Origin: Klebsiella indica
GTDB lineage: Bacteria; Pseudomonadota; Gammaproteobacteria; Enterobacterales; Enterobacteriaceae
Reading direction: 5' to 3'
NCBI RefSeq assembly: GCF_005860775.1
Contig: NZ_VCHQ01000038.1
Location: 1-44,795 of the forward strand
DNA: 44,795 bases
Shown here: one piece after another, positions 20,009 to 28,972 of the stretch
Position numbering within the stretch: the first letter of the stretch is position 1
How the letters are laid out: every line of letters begins with the position of its first letter
Notes under the pieces: model-generated
Database searches by the model: none
Told to the model about the DNA's origin: nothing
The model's input: only the letters and a program-made list of their open reading frames with translations
Position numbers and translations under genes: made by a program

Positions 20009-20034
20009 AAACGGCCACCCTGGGGTAGCCGTTT
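20009..20034. terminator. Terminator between corB and grpE
   Basis: Hairpin with AAACGGC / GCCGTTT arms and GGG-CCC inner pairs between the convergent corB and grpE genes. It can serve both strands, although the T tracts are short. Confidence 0.7.
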
Positions 20035-20043
20035 CACTGTTAT

Positions 20044-20634
20044 TTACTTCGCTTTCGCCACGGTCACCATCGCCGCGCGAATCGTACGACCATTCAGGGT
20101 ATAGCCCTTTTGCATCACGCCCAGAACATTGCCAGCCGCCACATCTTCAGACTCAACCATCGCAATGGCCTGGTGTACGTTCGGGTCCAGCGGCACATTG
20201 GTATCAGCAATCACTTCCACGCCGAATTTACGCACCACATCCAGCATTGACTTCAGCGTCAGCTCAATGCCTTCAATCATTGGAACCATATCCGGGTTAG
20301 CTTTATCAGCCACTTCCAGCGCGCGATCCAGGCTGTCGATAACCGGCAGCAGTTCGTTGACGAATTTTTCCAGCGCGAACTTATGCGCTTTTTCGATATC
20401 CTGCTCCGTACGACGACGCAGGTTATCCTCATCGGCTTTTGCACGCAGCACCACTTCACGTTCGCGCTTCTGCGCTTCAACAAGCTGTGCTTCCAGATTC
20501 GCAATTTTTTCATCGCGCGGATCCACCTGCTCAGCCGAAACTTCAGGCTCTACCGCCTCAACGTCATCGTGCTGCTCCGTGATAATTTCTTCCGGGGCTT
20601 GCCCCTCAGGCGTTTTCTGTTCTTTACTACTCAT
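20044..20634 (-). CDS. grpE: GrpE, nucleotide exchange factor of DnaK
   Basis: Homodimeric exchange factor that releases ADP from DnaK and acts as the thermosensor of that chaperone cycle. The 196-residue product has an acidic disordered N-terminus (1 to about 40), a long paired helix ([20 protein letters not shown]..., about 45-135) and the C-terminal beta-domain with the family signature ending [19 protein letters not shown] chose MSSKEQ at 20634, downstream of GGAGAAATTC. Monocistronic behind a sigma-32 promoter. Confidence 0.98.
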   Translation of the reverse strand: MSSKEQKTPEGQAPEEIITEQHDDVEAVEPEVSAEQVDPRDEKIANLEAQLVEAQKREREVVLRAKADEDNLRRRTEQDIEKAHKFALEKFVNELLPVIDSLDRALEVADKANPDMVPMIEGIELTLKSMLDVVRKFGVEVIADTNVPLDPNVHQAIAMVESEDVAAGNVLGVMQKGYTLNGRTIRAAMVTVAKAK

Positions 20635-20681
20635 GAATTTCTCCGCGTTTTTTCGCATTCATCTCGCTAACTTCGCTTATT

Positions 20682-20707
20682 ATGGGGATCAGTTTCCGGG
20701 TTTCAAG
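20682..20707 (-). promoter_or_regulatory. sigma-32 heat-shock promoter of grpE
   Basis: Minus-strand CTTGAA (20702-20707) and CCCCAT (20682-20687) with a 14-bp spacer, an essentially perfect sigma-32 promoter, about 50 bases upstream of grpE. Confidence 0.92.
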
Positions 20708-20757
20708 GGAACACAGCCAGATTGTCACTATTCATTTAACCTAAGGACATCCAGATC

Positions 20758-21636
20758 ATGAAGAACCATTTCAAGTGTATAGGCATCGTGGGACACCCCC
20801 GTCACCCAACCGCCCTGACCACACATGAAATGCTCTGGCGCTGGCTGTCCAGTAAAAATTATGACGTACTGGTTGAACAGCAAATCGCGCATGAACTGCA
20901 GCTTAGCGGTGTTAAAACAGGGACGCTGGCGGAAATTGGCCAACAGGCGGACCTGGCCGTTGTCGTTGGCGGCGACGGCAATATGCTCGGAGCCGCACGC
21001 ACGCTGGCGCGCTACGATATCAACGTCATCGGCATTAACCGCGGCAATCTCGGTTTTCTGACCGATCTCGACCCGGATAACGCGCTACAGCAGCTCGCCG
21101 ACGTACTCGAAGGCCATTATATCGCCGAAAAACGCTTTCTGCTGGAAGCGCAGGTGTGCCAGCAAGATTGCCAGAAGCGCATTAGCACAGCCATTAACGA
21201 AGTCGTTCTGCACCCCGGCAAAGTTGCGCATATGATTGAGTTTGAAGTCTATATTGACGAGGTATTTGCGTTCTCTCAACGCTCCGACGGCCTGATTATC
21301 TCTACGCCGACCGGTTCCACGGCCTATTCCCTCTCCGCCGGAGGACCGATCCTGACGCCTTCGCTGGATGCTATCACCCTGGTGCCCATGTTCCCGCATA
21401 CGCTTTCGGCCCGCCCGCTGGTCATTAACGGCGACAGTACCATTCGTCTGCGTTTCTCCCAGCGCTGCAGCGACCTGGAGATTAGCTGTGACAGCCAGAT
21501 AGCCCTCCCGATTCAGGATGGTGAAGATGTATTGATCCGCCGCTGCGATTATCACCTCAACCTCATTCACCCTAAAGATTACAGCTATTTCAATACATTA
21601 AGCACTAAACTCGGCTGGTCAAAAAAATTGTTCTGA
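20758..21636 (+). CDS. nadK: NAD kinase
   Basis: Phosphorylates NAD to NADP using ATP; essential and the only route to NADP. The 292-residue product has the [11 protein letters not shown] motif (about 72-82) with catalytic Asp, the NE/D motif and the glycine-rich [15 protein letters not shown] segment. AAGGACATCCAGATC precedes ATG 20758. Divergent from grpE. Confidence 0.98.
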   Translation: MKNHFKCIGIVGHPRHPTALTTHEMLWRWLSSKNYDVLVEQQIAHELQLSGVKTGTLAEIGQQADLAVVVGGDGNMLGAARTLARYDINVIGINRGNLGFLTDLDPDNALQQLADVLEGHYIAEKRFLLEAQVCQQDCQKRISTAINEVVLHPGKVAHMIEFEVYIDEVFAFSQRSDGLIISTPTGSTAYSLSAGGPILTPSLDAITLVPMFPHTLSARPLVINGDSTIRLRFSQRCSDLEISCDSQIALPIQDGEDVLIRRCDYHLNLIHPKDYSYFNTLSTKLGWSKKLF

Positions 21637-21656
21637 TTTTATGCCCCGCCTCTTTA

Positions 21657-21694
21657 CTGTATAAAAAACCAGTTTATACTGTATTTAAACACAG
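21657..21694 (+). promoter_or_regulatory. Two LexA boxes upstream of recN
   Basis: CTGTATAAAAAACCAG (21657-21672) and CTGTATTTAAACACAG (21679-21694). The second is a perfect CTGT-N8-ACAG operator; the first has one mismatch. The region also contains TTTATACTG promoter elements, so the boxes overlap the promoter. recN is a strongly SOS-induced gene. Confidence 0.92.
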
Positions 21695-21722
21695 TAATGG
21701 TTTTTCATACAGGAAGGCAGCT

Positions 21723-23384
21723 ATGTTGGCACAACTCACTATCAGTAATTTTGCTATCGTTCGTGAGCTGGAAATCGATTTTCACAGTGGTATGACTGCC
21801 ATCACCGGTGAAACCGGCGCCGGAAAATCAATTGCCATCGACGCGCTGGGGCTTTGTCTCGGTGGTCGGGCGGATGCCGACATGGTTCGCAGAGGCGCCA
21901 GCCGGGCTGATTTATGCGCGCGCTTCGCCCTGAAAGACACGCCCGCCGCCCAGCGCTGGCTGGAACAGAACCATCTGGAAAGCGGATGTGAGTGTTTACT
22001 GCGTCGGGTCATCAGCGCTGATGGTCGTTCCCGCGGTTTTATTAACGGTACGGCAGTTCCTCTATCGCAACTCCGCGAACTGGGTCAGTTACTTATCCAG
22101 ATCCACGGTCAGCATGCGCACCAGTTACTGACCAGACCCGAGCATCAAAAAGCTCTGCTTGATGGCTACGCTGGTGAGTATGCGCTTACTCAACGTATGG
22201 ACGAACACTATCGCCAGTGGCATCAAAGTTGCCGCGATCTGGCGCAACATCAGCAGCAAAGCCAGGAGCGCGCAGCTCGTGCAGATCTGTTGCAATACCA
22301 GTTAAAAGAATTAAATGAATTCAATCCGCTGGCGGGTGAATTTGAACAGATCGATGAAGAATACAAACGACTGGCCAACAGTGGTCAGTTGTTGACGACC
22401 TGTCAGCATGCGCTAACGGTGCTGGCAGACAGCGAAGAAGCCAACCTGCAAAACCTGCTCTACACCGCGAAACAACTGGTGAGCGAACTAACCGGCATGG
22501 ACAGTAAACTCTCCGGGGTGTTGGATATGCTGGATGAAGCCTCTATCCAGCTTAGCGAAGCCACTGACGAACTGCGTCATTATCACGATCGCCTCGATCT
22601 CGATCCAAATCGTCTGTTCGAGCTGGAACAGCGCATTTCCCGGCAAATCACCCTGGCGCGCAAGCATCAGATTTCCCCTGAAGAACTTCCTGCATTTTAC
22701 CAGTCCTTGCTGGAAGAGCAGCGCCTGCTGGACGATAACGCCGGTTCTCTTGAATCCCTTAGCCAGAGGGTCGCTGAACATCATCACCAGGCGCTGGAGA
22801 CAGCAAAGCAGTTGCACAACCTGCGCCAGCGTAGTGCTGATGAACTGGCTCGGCTCATTACTGAAAGTATGCACTCACTTTCGATGCCACACGGCGTGTT
22901 CTCCATTACTGTCGCGTTTGATGAACGTCATCTTACTGCCGAAGGCGCGGATCATATCGAATTCCGCGTAACAACTAACCCGGGCCAACCGCAGCAGCCG
23001 ATTGCCAAAGTCGCCTCCGGAGGTGAGTTATCTCGTATTGCGCTCGCGATTCAGGTTATCACCGCGCGGAAGATGGAAACGCCGGCATTGATTTTTGATG
23101 AAGTGGATGTAGGTATCAGCGGCCCGACAGCAGCGATAGTGGGCAAACTGCTACGTCAGTTGGGTGAATCAACCCAGGTGATGTGCGTGACTCATCTACC
23201 GCAAGTTGCCGGTTGCGGCCATCACCATTTCTTTGTCTGTAAAGAAACTGACGGGGAAATGACTGAAACGCATATGCGCCCTCTGGATAAACGCGCCCGT
23301 TTGCAGGAACTGGCCCGTCTGTTGGGTGGTAGCGAAGTCACCCGTAACACCCTGGCAAACGCGAAAGAGTTGCTTGCCGCGTAA
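21723..23384 (+). CDS. recN: DNA repair protein RecN (SMC-like)
   Basis: SMC-like ATPase of double-strand-break repair, induced by the SOS response. The 553-residue product has the N-terminal Walker A GETGAGKS (29-36), a central coiled-coil (about 160-370), and a C-terminal ABC half with [14 protein letters not shown] (signature) and [12 protein letters not shown] (Walker B). No zinc hook, as expected for RecN. AGGAAGG precedes ATG 21723; no upstream partner in the transcript. Confidence 0.98.
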   Translation: MLAQLTISNFAIVRELEIDFHSGMTAITGETGAGKSIAIDALGLCLGGRADADMVRRGASRADLCARFALKDTPAAQRWLEQNHLESGCECLLRRVISADGRSRGFINGTAVPLSQLRELGQLLIQIHGQHAHQLLTRPEHQKALLDGYAGEYALTQRMDEHYRQWHQSCRDLAQHQQQSQERAARADLLQYQLKELNEFNPLAGEFEQIDEEYKRLANSGQLLTTCQHALTVLADSEEANLQNLLYTAKQLVSELTGMDSKLSGVLDMLDEASIQLSEATDELRHYHDRLDLDPNRLFELEQRISRQITLARKHQISPEELPAFYQSLLEEQRLLDDNAGSLESLSQRVAEHHHQALETAKQLHNLRQRSADELARLITESMHSLSMPHGVFSITVAFDERHLTAEGADHIEFRVTTNPGQPQQPIAKVASGGELSRIALAIQVITARKMETPALIFDEVDVGISGPTAAIVGKLLRQLGESTQVMCVTHLPQVAGCGHHHFFVCKETDGEMTETHMRPLDKRARLQELARLLGGSEVTRNTLANAKELLAA

Positions 23385-23531
23385 ACTTTTTGATTTTCAC
23401 AGAGTCATAGTGAACAGCAAATTGCCAATAGACCTGCAGCCGAAGGTTCCCAACCGGGCAAAGGTCTATTATCATCGGCATATTACAGACGAGCCACGTA
23501 CTGTTCGGGCCCAAAAAGGAATCAAATCACT

Positions 23532-23873
23532 ATGCGCTGTAAAACGCTGACTGCTGCCGCAGCGGTTCTTCTCATGTTGACCGCAGGCTGTTCCACTCTG
23601 GAACGAGTGGTTTACCGACCTGACATCAACCAGGGTAACTATCTGGCACCAACCGACGTAGCAAAAGTTCATGTCGGCATGACGCAGCAACAGGTTGCCT
23701 ATGCTCTGGGTACTCCAATGATGTCGGATCCGTTTGGCACCAATACCTGGTTCTACGTTTTCCGTCAGCAACCCGGGCATGAAAAAGTCACCCAGCAAAC
23801 CCTTACCCTGACCTTTGACAGCAGTGGAGTGTTAACCCACATTGACAACAAACCGGCCCTGACGGCGGAGTAA
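23532..23873 (+). CDS. bamE: Outer membrane assembly lipoprotein BamE (SmpA)
   Basis: Small lipoprotein of the BAM complex that contacts BamD and phosphatidylglycerol. The 113-residue product has a lipoprotein signal with lipobox TAGC (Cys at 20) and the SmpA/OmlA domain ([18 protein letters not shown]...WFYVFRQ). AAAGGAATC supports ATG 23532. Monocistronic, with a bidirectional terminator toward ratB. Confidence 0.97.
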   Translation: MRCKTLTAAAAVLLMLTAGCSTLERVVYRPDINQGNYLAPTDVAKVHVGMTQQQVAYALGTPMMSDPFGTNTWFYVFRQQPGHEKVTQQTLTLTFDSSGVLTHIDNKPALTAE

Positions 23874-23885
23874 GACTGCTTAGAT

Positions 23886-23914
23886 ACAAAAAGCGCTCAC
23901 TGAGCGCTTTTTGT
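23886..23914. terminator. Bidirectional terminator between bamE and ratB
   Basis: Inverted repeat with 14-bp perfect arms (ACAAAAAGCGCTCA and complement), A run on the left and T run on the right, so it works for both convergent genes. Confidence 0.92.
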
Positions 23915-23941
23915 GTTTCTGAAGATTTGCGCCTGAAACGA

Positions 23942-24232
23942 TTACTTCCCTGCGTTTTTCTCTGCCCGCTGACGACGTAGTTCTTTCGGGTCAGCAATCA
24001 GCGGCCGATAAATTTCTACCCGATCGCCATCATGAACTTCATCCTGAAGCTTAGCCGGGCGGCTATAGATCCCCACTTTGTTTTTCGCCAGATCGATATC
24101 ATCACGCAGCGCCAGAAGACCGCTGGCAACGATCGCCTGCTCGACCGTCGCCCCTTCATCCAGCTTAACCTGTTGCAGATACTGCTTTTCTGGCAACGCG
24201 TAGGCGACTTCGACCATCATTTTAGCCGACAC
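23942..24232 (-). CDS. ratB: RatB/RnfH family ubiquitin-fold protein
   Basis: UPF0125/RnfH family protein of beta-grasp (ubiquitin-like) fold, about 96 residues, paired with ratA; its function is not established. Family stretches [18 protein letters not shown] and [11 protein letters not shown]...[11 protein letters not shown] are visible, with a basic C-terminus. I take GTG 24232 (reads [10 protein letters not shown]) as the start because it gives the family length and overlaps the end of ratA by 11 bases, allowing translational coupling; an in-frame ATG at 24250 is possible. Confidence 0.9.
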   Translation of the reverse strand: MSAKMMVEVAYALPEKQYLQQVKLDEGATVEQAIVASGLLALRDDIDLAKNKVGIYSRPAKLQDEVHDGDRVEIYRPLIADPKELRRQRAEKNAGK

Positions 24233-24659
24233 TGTAGACCTCTTTGGCACGGCTCGTAAACGCTTGCACCATGTTCATGGCCAGCTCTTTGAAGATACGA
24301 CCAAACGCCATTTCAATCAGTTTATTGGTAAATTCAAAATCGAGATGAAACTCAATTTTGCACGCTTCAGGGCTTAGCGGAATAAACGTCCAGCCGCCAA
24401 TCAGCTTTTTGAATGGGCCATCGACCAGGCTCATCAGGATACTCTGGTTACTGGTCAGCGTATTTCTCGTCGTGAAGGTCTTACTGATACCCGCTTTAGA
24501 TACATCAACCGCCGCAGTCATTTGCGTTGGTCCTAGTTCCAGAACCCGACTACCGGTACAGCCCGGCAGAAAATCAGGATAAGACTTCACATCATTTACC
24601 AGTTGATACATTTGTTCCGCACTGTACGGCACCAGTGCGGTACGGCTAATCTGAGGCAT
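24222..24659 (-). CDS. ratA: RatA, START/polyketide-cyclase-like toxin or ubiquinone-binding protein
   Basis: A 145-residue Coq10/START-fold protein. E. coli RatA has been reported to bind 50S subunits and block 70S association, and homologues bind ubiquinone. Family segments [21 protein letters not shown] and [21 protein letters not shown] are present. I chose ATG 24659 (family start); the frame is open 13 codons further. First gene of ratA-ratB and divergent from smpB. Confidence 0.93.
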   Translation of the reverse strand: MPQISRTALVPYSAEQMYQLVNDVKSYPDFLPGCTGSRVLELGPTQMTAAVDVSKAGISKTFTTRNTLTSNQSILMSLVDGPFKKLIGGWTFIPLSPEACKIEFHLDFEFTNKLIEMAFGRIFKELAMNMVQAFTSRAKEVYSVG

Positions 24660-24809
24660 GGCAGGTTCCACATATAAACACGGTACAAATAATACCATTT
24701 ATCTACTGCTAAAAAAAACGCTGTACCGCAACTCGTGCTAAGATAGCGCATTACGCCTCGCAGGATGGATTGAGGTACGACTGTTTTAAGACGATGACTT
24801 CAGGATACT

Positions 24810-25292
24810 ATGACTAAGAAAAAAGCCCACAAACCTGGATCAGCCACCATTGCGCTGAATAAACGCGCTCGTCATGAATACTTTATCGAAGATGAATACG
24901 AGGCTGGTCTTGCCCTTCAAGGATGGGAAGTCAAATCCCTCCGAGCAGGCAAAGCCAACATAGGCGATAGCTACGTCATTCTGAAAGATGGCGAAGCCTA
25001 TCTGTTTGGCGCTAACTTTACGCCAATGGCGGTGGCTTCCACTCACTATGTCTGCGACCCCACGCGTACCCGTAAGCTTTTGCTAAACCAGCGCGAACTG
25101 GACACGCTATATGGACGCATCAACCGCGAAGGTTATACCGTGGTTGCCTTATCGCTGTACTGGAAGAACGCCTGGTGCAAAGTAAAAATTGGCGTCGCCA
25201 AAGGTAAGAAACAGCACGATAAACGTACCGATCTAAAAGACCGCGAATGGGCGCTGGATAAAGCGCGCATCATGAAAAACGCAGGCCGTTAA
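24810..25292 (+). CDS. smpB: SsrA-binding protein SmpB
   Basis: Binds the tRNA-like domain of tmRNA and fills the empty A site during trans-translation. The 160-residue product has the OB-fold core ([32 protein letters not shown]) and the basic C-terminal tail ([15 protein letters not shown]...) that enters the mRNA channel. Directly upstream of ssrA, the usual arrangement in enterobacteria. Confidence 0.98.
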   Translation: MTKKKAHKPGSATIALNKRARHEYFIEDEYEAGLALQGWEVKSLRAGKANIGDSYVILKDGEAYLFGANFTPMAVASTHYVCDPTRTRKLLLNQRELDTLYGRINREGYTVVALSLYWKNAWCKVKIGVAKGKKQHDKRTDLKDREWALDKARIMKNAGR

Positions 25293-25307
25293 TTCCCTTC
25301 TGCTCTT

Positions 25308-25330
25308 GAGGGTCAGTTTCACTGGCCCTC
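25308..25330 (+). terminator. Hairpin after smpB (possible terminator)
   Basis: GAGGGTCAGT-ttc-ACTGGCCCTC stem, perfect if one G-U pair is counted, 16 bases after the smpB stop. No strong T tract follows, so termination efficiency is uncertain. Confidence 0.5.
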
Positions 25331-25438
25331 GCGTTATATTGTTGTTGATGCTGACTTTTTGCTCTGCCTGCCGGAATAATCCGCGAAACGAGGACTGGTA
25401 AGCATATTCATAAATCTGTTATACTGTATTTACACATT

Positions 25439-25801
25439 GGGGCTGATTCTGGATTCGACGGGATTTGCGAAACCCAAGGTGCATGCCGAGGGGCGGTTGG
25501 CCTCGTAAAAAGCCGCAAAAAATAGTCGCAAACGACGAAAACTACGCTTTAGCAGCTTAATAACCTGCTCTGAGCCCTCTCTCCCTAGCTTCCGCTCTTA
25601 AGACGGGGATCAAAGAGAGGTCAAACCCAAAAGAGATCGCGTGGATGCCCTGCCTGGGGTTGAAGCGTTAAAACTAATCAGGCTAGTTTGGTAGTGGCGT
25701 GTCCGTCCGCAGGTGCCAGGCGAATGTAAAGACTGACTAAGCATGTAGTACCGAGGATGTAGGAATTTCGGACGCGGGTTCAACTCCCGCCAGCTCCACC
25801 A
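25439..25801 (+). ncRNA. ssrA: tmRNA (10Sa RNA)
   Basis: 363-nt transfer-messenger RNA, from GGGGCTGATTCTGGATTCG to the encoded CCA. The tag reading frame (25528-25560) encodes ANDENYALAA and stop, the proteolysis tag for stalled proteins. The 3' T-arm (ggttcaactcccg) and acceptor end lie at 25776-25801; a -10 box TATACT is at 25420-25425. The 3' end of ssrA is a classic integration site, and foreign DNA follows here. Confidence 0.98.
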
Positions 25802-25926
25802 ATCATGATTGGACAGTGATAGGACATCACTAGCAATAACAGGAAGTTAGCAGTCTCAGCAGGACACCGACCAGACGGTGAGGGGACAAAAAAGGATACG
25901 CAAAGGAGCCGCGGCTCCCTAGCGAC

Positions 25927-25954
25927 AAAAAAGCCCGCCTACGCGGGCTTTTTT
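25927..25954 (+). terminator. Intrinsic terminator downstream of ssrA
   Basis: Perfect AAAAAAGCCCGC-ctac-GCGGGCTTTTTT hairpin. It probably terminates the ssrA precursor. The remainder of 25802-26095 shows no gene. Confidence 0.9.
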
Positions 25955-26095
25955 GTTTTACTCCACCAGCAAGTTAATCGCTTTATCATGGCGGTATGAA
26001 GATGAGCTAAGGATAGGATAGGCTTTTGTATCAGCTCAATGTTCATATAAAAACATTTCGAACTTTGGTACACAAAACTACACAGGGATAACTTT

Positions 26096-27301
26096 ATGTC
26101 TCTTCGTTTCAGACAAACCTTTACTCTATTTCCTGGCGTGAAACTCAACATTGGAAAGCGTGGAATAAGCGCAAGCATCGGGGTACCTGGTGCAACTGTC
26201 AATGTTGGGAAAAAAGGACTCAGGGCGACTGTGGGACTCCCGGGTACGGGTTTATCTTATACTACACCTACCCTGCCCTATGATGATGGCCACTCAGTTA
26301 CGAATCCATTAATTCCGTCCTCGACAGAACCTGATTTTGGCTTGACGGAATCATTTCCAAGCAACACTCCATCGAACGCTAAAATATATATGCCCATGGC
26401 TGGCATGAATGAAATTTCAAGCGCTTCGGTGGAAGTCCTGACAAGCTCGTCCCTTTTACCTTTACGGGATTTGATTGCTAAAGCGCGAGAACAAAGGGCA
26501 GAGATAAAATCTGATTTACAAGAGGCTCTTGCTGAAGAGTCAAAACAAAAGAACGAGTTGGTTCGACGCAAATCAAGTCTATTCCGTTGGTTTTACAAAC
26601 GACGCATCGCAGAACTTGAGACAGAACTTCCCGTAACGCAAGCTGAGATATCTCGCCTAGTATCATGGGAAGATAGCACAAAAATAGCCATAACCTTCGA
26701 GAGCAGTGATGCTTCACAGCGCGCATATGCAGCAATGGTCCGTGCATTCGATATGTTAAAATCGAGTGTCAAAAAATGGGATATTACTGCAGATAAAGCT
26801 ACAGACCAGTTTGCCGAAAGAACATTAGCAACCAGGTCTGTTAATCGTCACCCAGTTACCTTTGATTTCAGTTCAACGGATCTCATTCAATTTACAGGGC
26901 GTGCAATGCGATTTGAAAATGTGAATGGCGACGATATTTTGCTTTATCCTGGAGTTGCAGTCATACCACGAGCTGATGGGGCGTTCGCTCTGATTGATTT
27001 ACGCGAATTACAAATCAGTTCAGAATATCGAAGATTCCATGAGGAAGAAGGTGTTCCCAGTGACTCACGCATAGATGGGCATACATGGGCGAAAACGAAT
27101 AAAAATGGCTCACCAGACCGTCGATTTAAAGACAACTACCAAATCCCTATCTGCATTTATGGAAATATTACTTTCCATTCTCAAACTGGGGTAACTGAAG
27201 AATATATGGTATCAAATGCAGACGCCGCTCAAGCCTTTGCTGAGGCAGTAAAGCGCTATCAGACCTCACTCGCAGAATCCGAAGCGTTGATGAAGGCCTA
27301 A
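26096..27301 (+). CDS. DUF4236 domain-containing protein
   Basis: The 401-residue product starts with a DUF4236 domain (1 to about 55): FRQTFTLFPGVKLNIGKRGISASIG...GATVNVGKKGLRATVGLPGTGLSY, a glycine-rich repeat-like beta module of unknown function often found in phage, plasmid or accessory proteins. A charged helical stretch (about 120-180, KAREQRAEIKSDLQEALAEESKQKNEL) looks like a coiled coil, and the rest is a unique globular part. No signal peptide or membrane segment. It is the first gene after ssrA and ends 12 bases before a tRNA-Pro fragment. Function unknown; likely accessory. Confidence 0.75.
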   Translation: MSLRFRQTFTLFPGVKLNIGKRGISASIGVPGATVNVGKKGLRATVGLPGTGLSYTTPTLPYDDGHSVTNPLIPSSTEPDFGLTESFPSNTPSNAKIYMPMAGMNEISSASVEVLTSSSLLPLRDLIAKAREQRAEIKSDLQEALAEESKQKNELVRRKSSLFRWFYKRRIAELETELPVTQAEISRLVSWEDSTKIAITFESSDASQRAYAAMVRAFDMLKSSVKKWDITADKATDQFAERTLATRSVNRHPVTFDFSSTDLIQFTGRAMRFENVNGDDILLYPGVAVIPRADGAFALIDLRELQISSEYRRFHEEEGVPSDSRIDGHTWAKTNKNGSPDRRFKDNYQIPICIYGNITFHSQTGVTEEYMVSNADAAQAFAEAVKRYQTSLAESEALMKA

Positions 27302-27313
27302 CCTATCGCAGAT

Positions 27314-27358
27314 ATGGGGTGTCGGGGGTCGGAGGTTCAAATCCTCTTGTGCCGACCA
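27314..27358 (+). other. tRNA-Pro(GGG) 3' fragment, probable attachment site (att)
   Basis: The 45 bases from atggggtgtcggggg to gccgacca match, from memory of proL, the anticodon loop through the CCA end of tRNA-Pro(GGG), with one changed base in the acceptor stem (T instead of C at 27349). The 5' half of a tRNA is not present upstream (26096-27301 is coding). Fragments starting in the anticodon loop are typical crossover ends left by tRNA-specific integrases, and a P4-type integrase follows directly. Confidence 0.8.
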
Positions 27359-27375
27359 AATTTCCCCCAACGTTT

Positions 27376-27545
27376 TGTCTAGTGAAGTCCAGACAAGACT
27401 ATAAAAAACTGAATAAACAGTAGGTTGCATAGACCTACTGTTTTTCTGTTGTCTAGCAAAGTCCACACTGATACAGTGAAATCCAACATTTTTAGGCATA
27501 TCTTTAGGCATACAATCCATTATGTCGTCTGAGTCATATGCCTAA
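27376..27545. promoter_or_regulatory. Repeats resembling integrase arm sites (attP arm)
   Basis: Between the tRNA fragment and the integrase lie short repeats: TGTCTAGTGAAGTCCA (27376-27391), TGTCTAGCAAAGTCCA (27450-27465) and a related ACAGTGAAATCCA (27473-27485); and TTTAGGCATA twice, 12 bp apart (27491-27500, 27503-27512), with an inverted TATGCCTAA at 27537-27545. Such families of repeats are what tyrosine integrase N-terminal domains and excisionase bind in attP arms. Assignment is inference. Confidence 0.55.
27416..27445 (+). terminator. Hairpin with T tract upstream of the integrase
   Basis: Perfect AACAGTAGGT-tgcatag-ACCTACTGTT stem followed by TTTTTC. It would stop transcription entering from the DUF4236 gene or the attachment region before int. 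Confidence 0.75.
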
Positions 27546-27564
27546 CCAGTGATTGGAGAATGAT

Positions 27565-28812
27565 ATGGCGCGTCAGACAAAGCCCCTTAACAACACCGAA
27601 GTCAAAAATTCCAAAGCGACTGAACGTGCCACTATCCTGTATGACGGGGACGGCTTAGAACTACTGGTTAAGCCCGGTGGCTCAAAACTCTGGCGATTCC
27701 GCTATTACAAACCTTTCACTCGCAAACGCGCCATGATTAGCTTTGGTGCTTACCCTGCTGTATCTCTCTCTGAGGCACGTCAACTTCGTGAAGATGCCCG
27801 TCTTCTATTGAGCAAAGATATTGATCCGCAGGAACATAAAAAAACTGAACAGTTGCGGCAAAAAAATGCCACTGAGAACACTTTTCAAAAGGTCGCTGCC
27901 GAATGGTTCAAAACCAAAGAATCAGCGGGGCTGGCAACTCATACGTTAAACGATATCTGGCGTTCTATGAGTAAATATGTATTCCCACATATTGGCTCTA
28001 TGCCCATTGCTAACATCACAGCTCAGCAGTTCATCGGAGCGTTAGAGCCAACACACGCAGCCGGAAGACTAGAAACGGTTAAACGTCTAAGCCAGCGTAT
28101 AAATGAAGTTATGGATTACGCCCTCAATTCTGGGCTGGTATCTGTAAACCCCGCAGCACGAATCGGGCGAACATTTCATAAACCTAAGGTAAAGCACCGC
28201 CCTGCCCTACCTCCAGAGCAACTCCCCCTTTTAATGAAAACTCTGGCATTTGCCAGTATCGGACGACAAACCCGCTGTCTTATCGAATGGCAATTACTTA
28301 CGATGATCCGACCTGCCGAAGCGTCAACGACTCGCTGGGATGAGATCGACTTTGACGCAAGAGAATGGCGTATCCCTGCTGGTCGCATGAAGATGAAACG
28401 CGAGCATATCGTTCCACTTTCTGAGCAAGCTTTGGCTATTCTGGAAGTGATGAAGCCCATCAGTAAGCACAGAGATTATGTTTTCCCCGGCTACAGGAAT
28501 CCACTTGAACCTATGAATAGTCAGACAGCAAACATGGCGCTTAAACGGATGGGCTTCAAAGATCTGTTGGTGGCTCATGGAATGAGAGCGATTGCCTCAA
28601 CAGTGCTTAACGAGAAAGGTTTTCCACCAGACGTGATTGAAGCTGCTTTAGCTCATATCGATACTAACGAAGTCAGGAGAGCCTATAACAGATCACAGTA
28701 TCTGGAACAGCGTAGAGAGATGATGATCTGGTGGGGTGAGTATGTAGAAGCAGCATCCTTTGGAAACTCATCAATCAGTGTTATTGGCAAGTTAACCTCA
28801 ATAGAAGGATAG
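27565..28812 (+). CDS. P4-type tyrosine integrase
   Basis: Site-specific recombinase of the P4/CP4-57 integrase family (415 residues). It has the N-terminal DUF4102-type arm-binding domain (about 1-95, GDGLELLVKPGGSKLWRFRY), a SAM-like core-binding domain (about 105-205) and a catalytic domain with Arg249 (MIRPAEA), Lys276/278, His338-x-x-Arg341 (HGMR), His364 (LAHID) and Tyr374 (AYNRSQYLEQRR), so all catalytic residues are present. The start ATG 27565 follows TTGGAGAA. Its position right after a tRNA-Pro 3' end implies that tRNA-Pro is its native target. Confidence 0.95.
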   Translation: MARQTKPLNNTEVKNSKATERATILYDGDGLELLVKPGGSKLWRFRYYKPFTRKRAMISFGAYPAVSLSEARQLREDARLLLSKDIDPQEHKKTEQLRQKNATENTFQKVAAEWFKTKESAGLATHTLNDIWRSMSKYVFPHIGSMPIANITAQQFIGALEPTHAAGRLETVKRLSQRINEVMDYALNSGLVSVNPAARIGRTFHKPKVKHRPALPPEQLPLLMKTLAFASIGRQTRCLIEWQLLTMIRPAEASTTRWDEIDFDAREWRIPAGRMKMKREHIVPLSEQALAILEVMKPISKHRDYVFPGYRNPLEPMNSQTANMALKRMGFKDLLVAHGMRAIASTVLNEKGFPPDVIEAALAHIDTNEVRRAYNRSQYLEQRREMMIWWGEYVEAASFGNSSISVIGKLTSIEG

Positions 28813-28851
28813 ACCGATTAAAATCTTTAGCTGCTCTCATAATTGAGCTTT

Positions 28852-28865
28852 CTCACAGTTGTGAG
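28852..28865. promoter_or_regulatory. Inverted repeat upstream of the ABC-3C operon
   Basis: CTCACA-GT-TGTGAG, 6-bp perfect arms around 2 bp, about 110 bases before the first gene of the defence operon. It could be an operator; no regulator gene is adjacent. The interval 28813-28972 is otherwise AT-rich with no clear promoter. Confidence 0.35.
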
Positions 28866-28972
28866 CAAGATAGTGAACATTTTGCATTTCATTCGCACTA
28901 AAAATGATTAGTATGTCTATGTAAGAATTCTGATTTATAGCTATGTTCAGTAAAATTTTCATAGGATAAAAA

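Noticed and set aside
27314..27358. Functional tRNA-Pro gene
   Set aside because: Only the 3' portion from the anticodon loop is present; there is no D-arm or 5' acceptor strand upstream.
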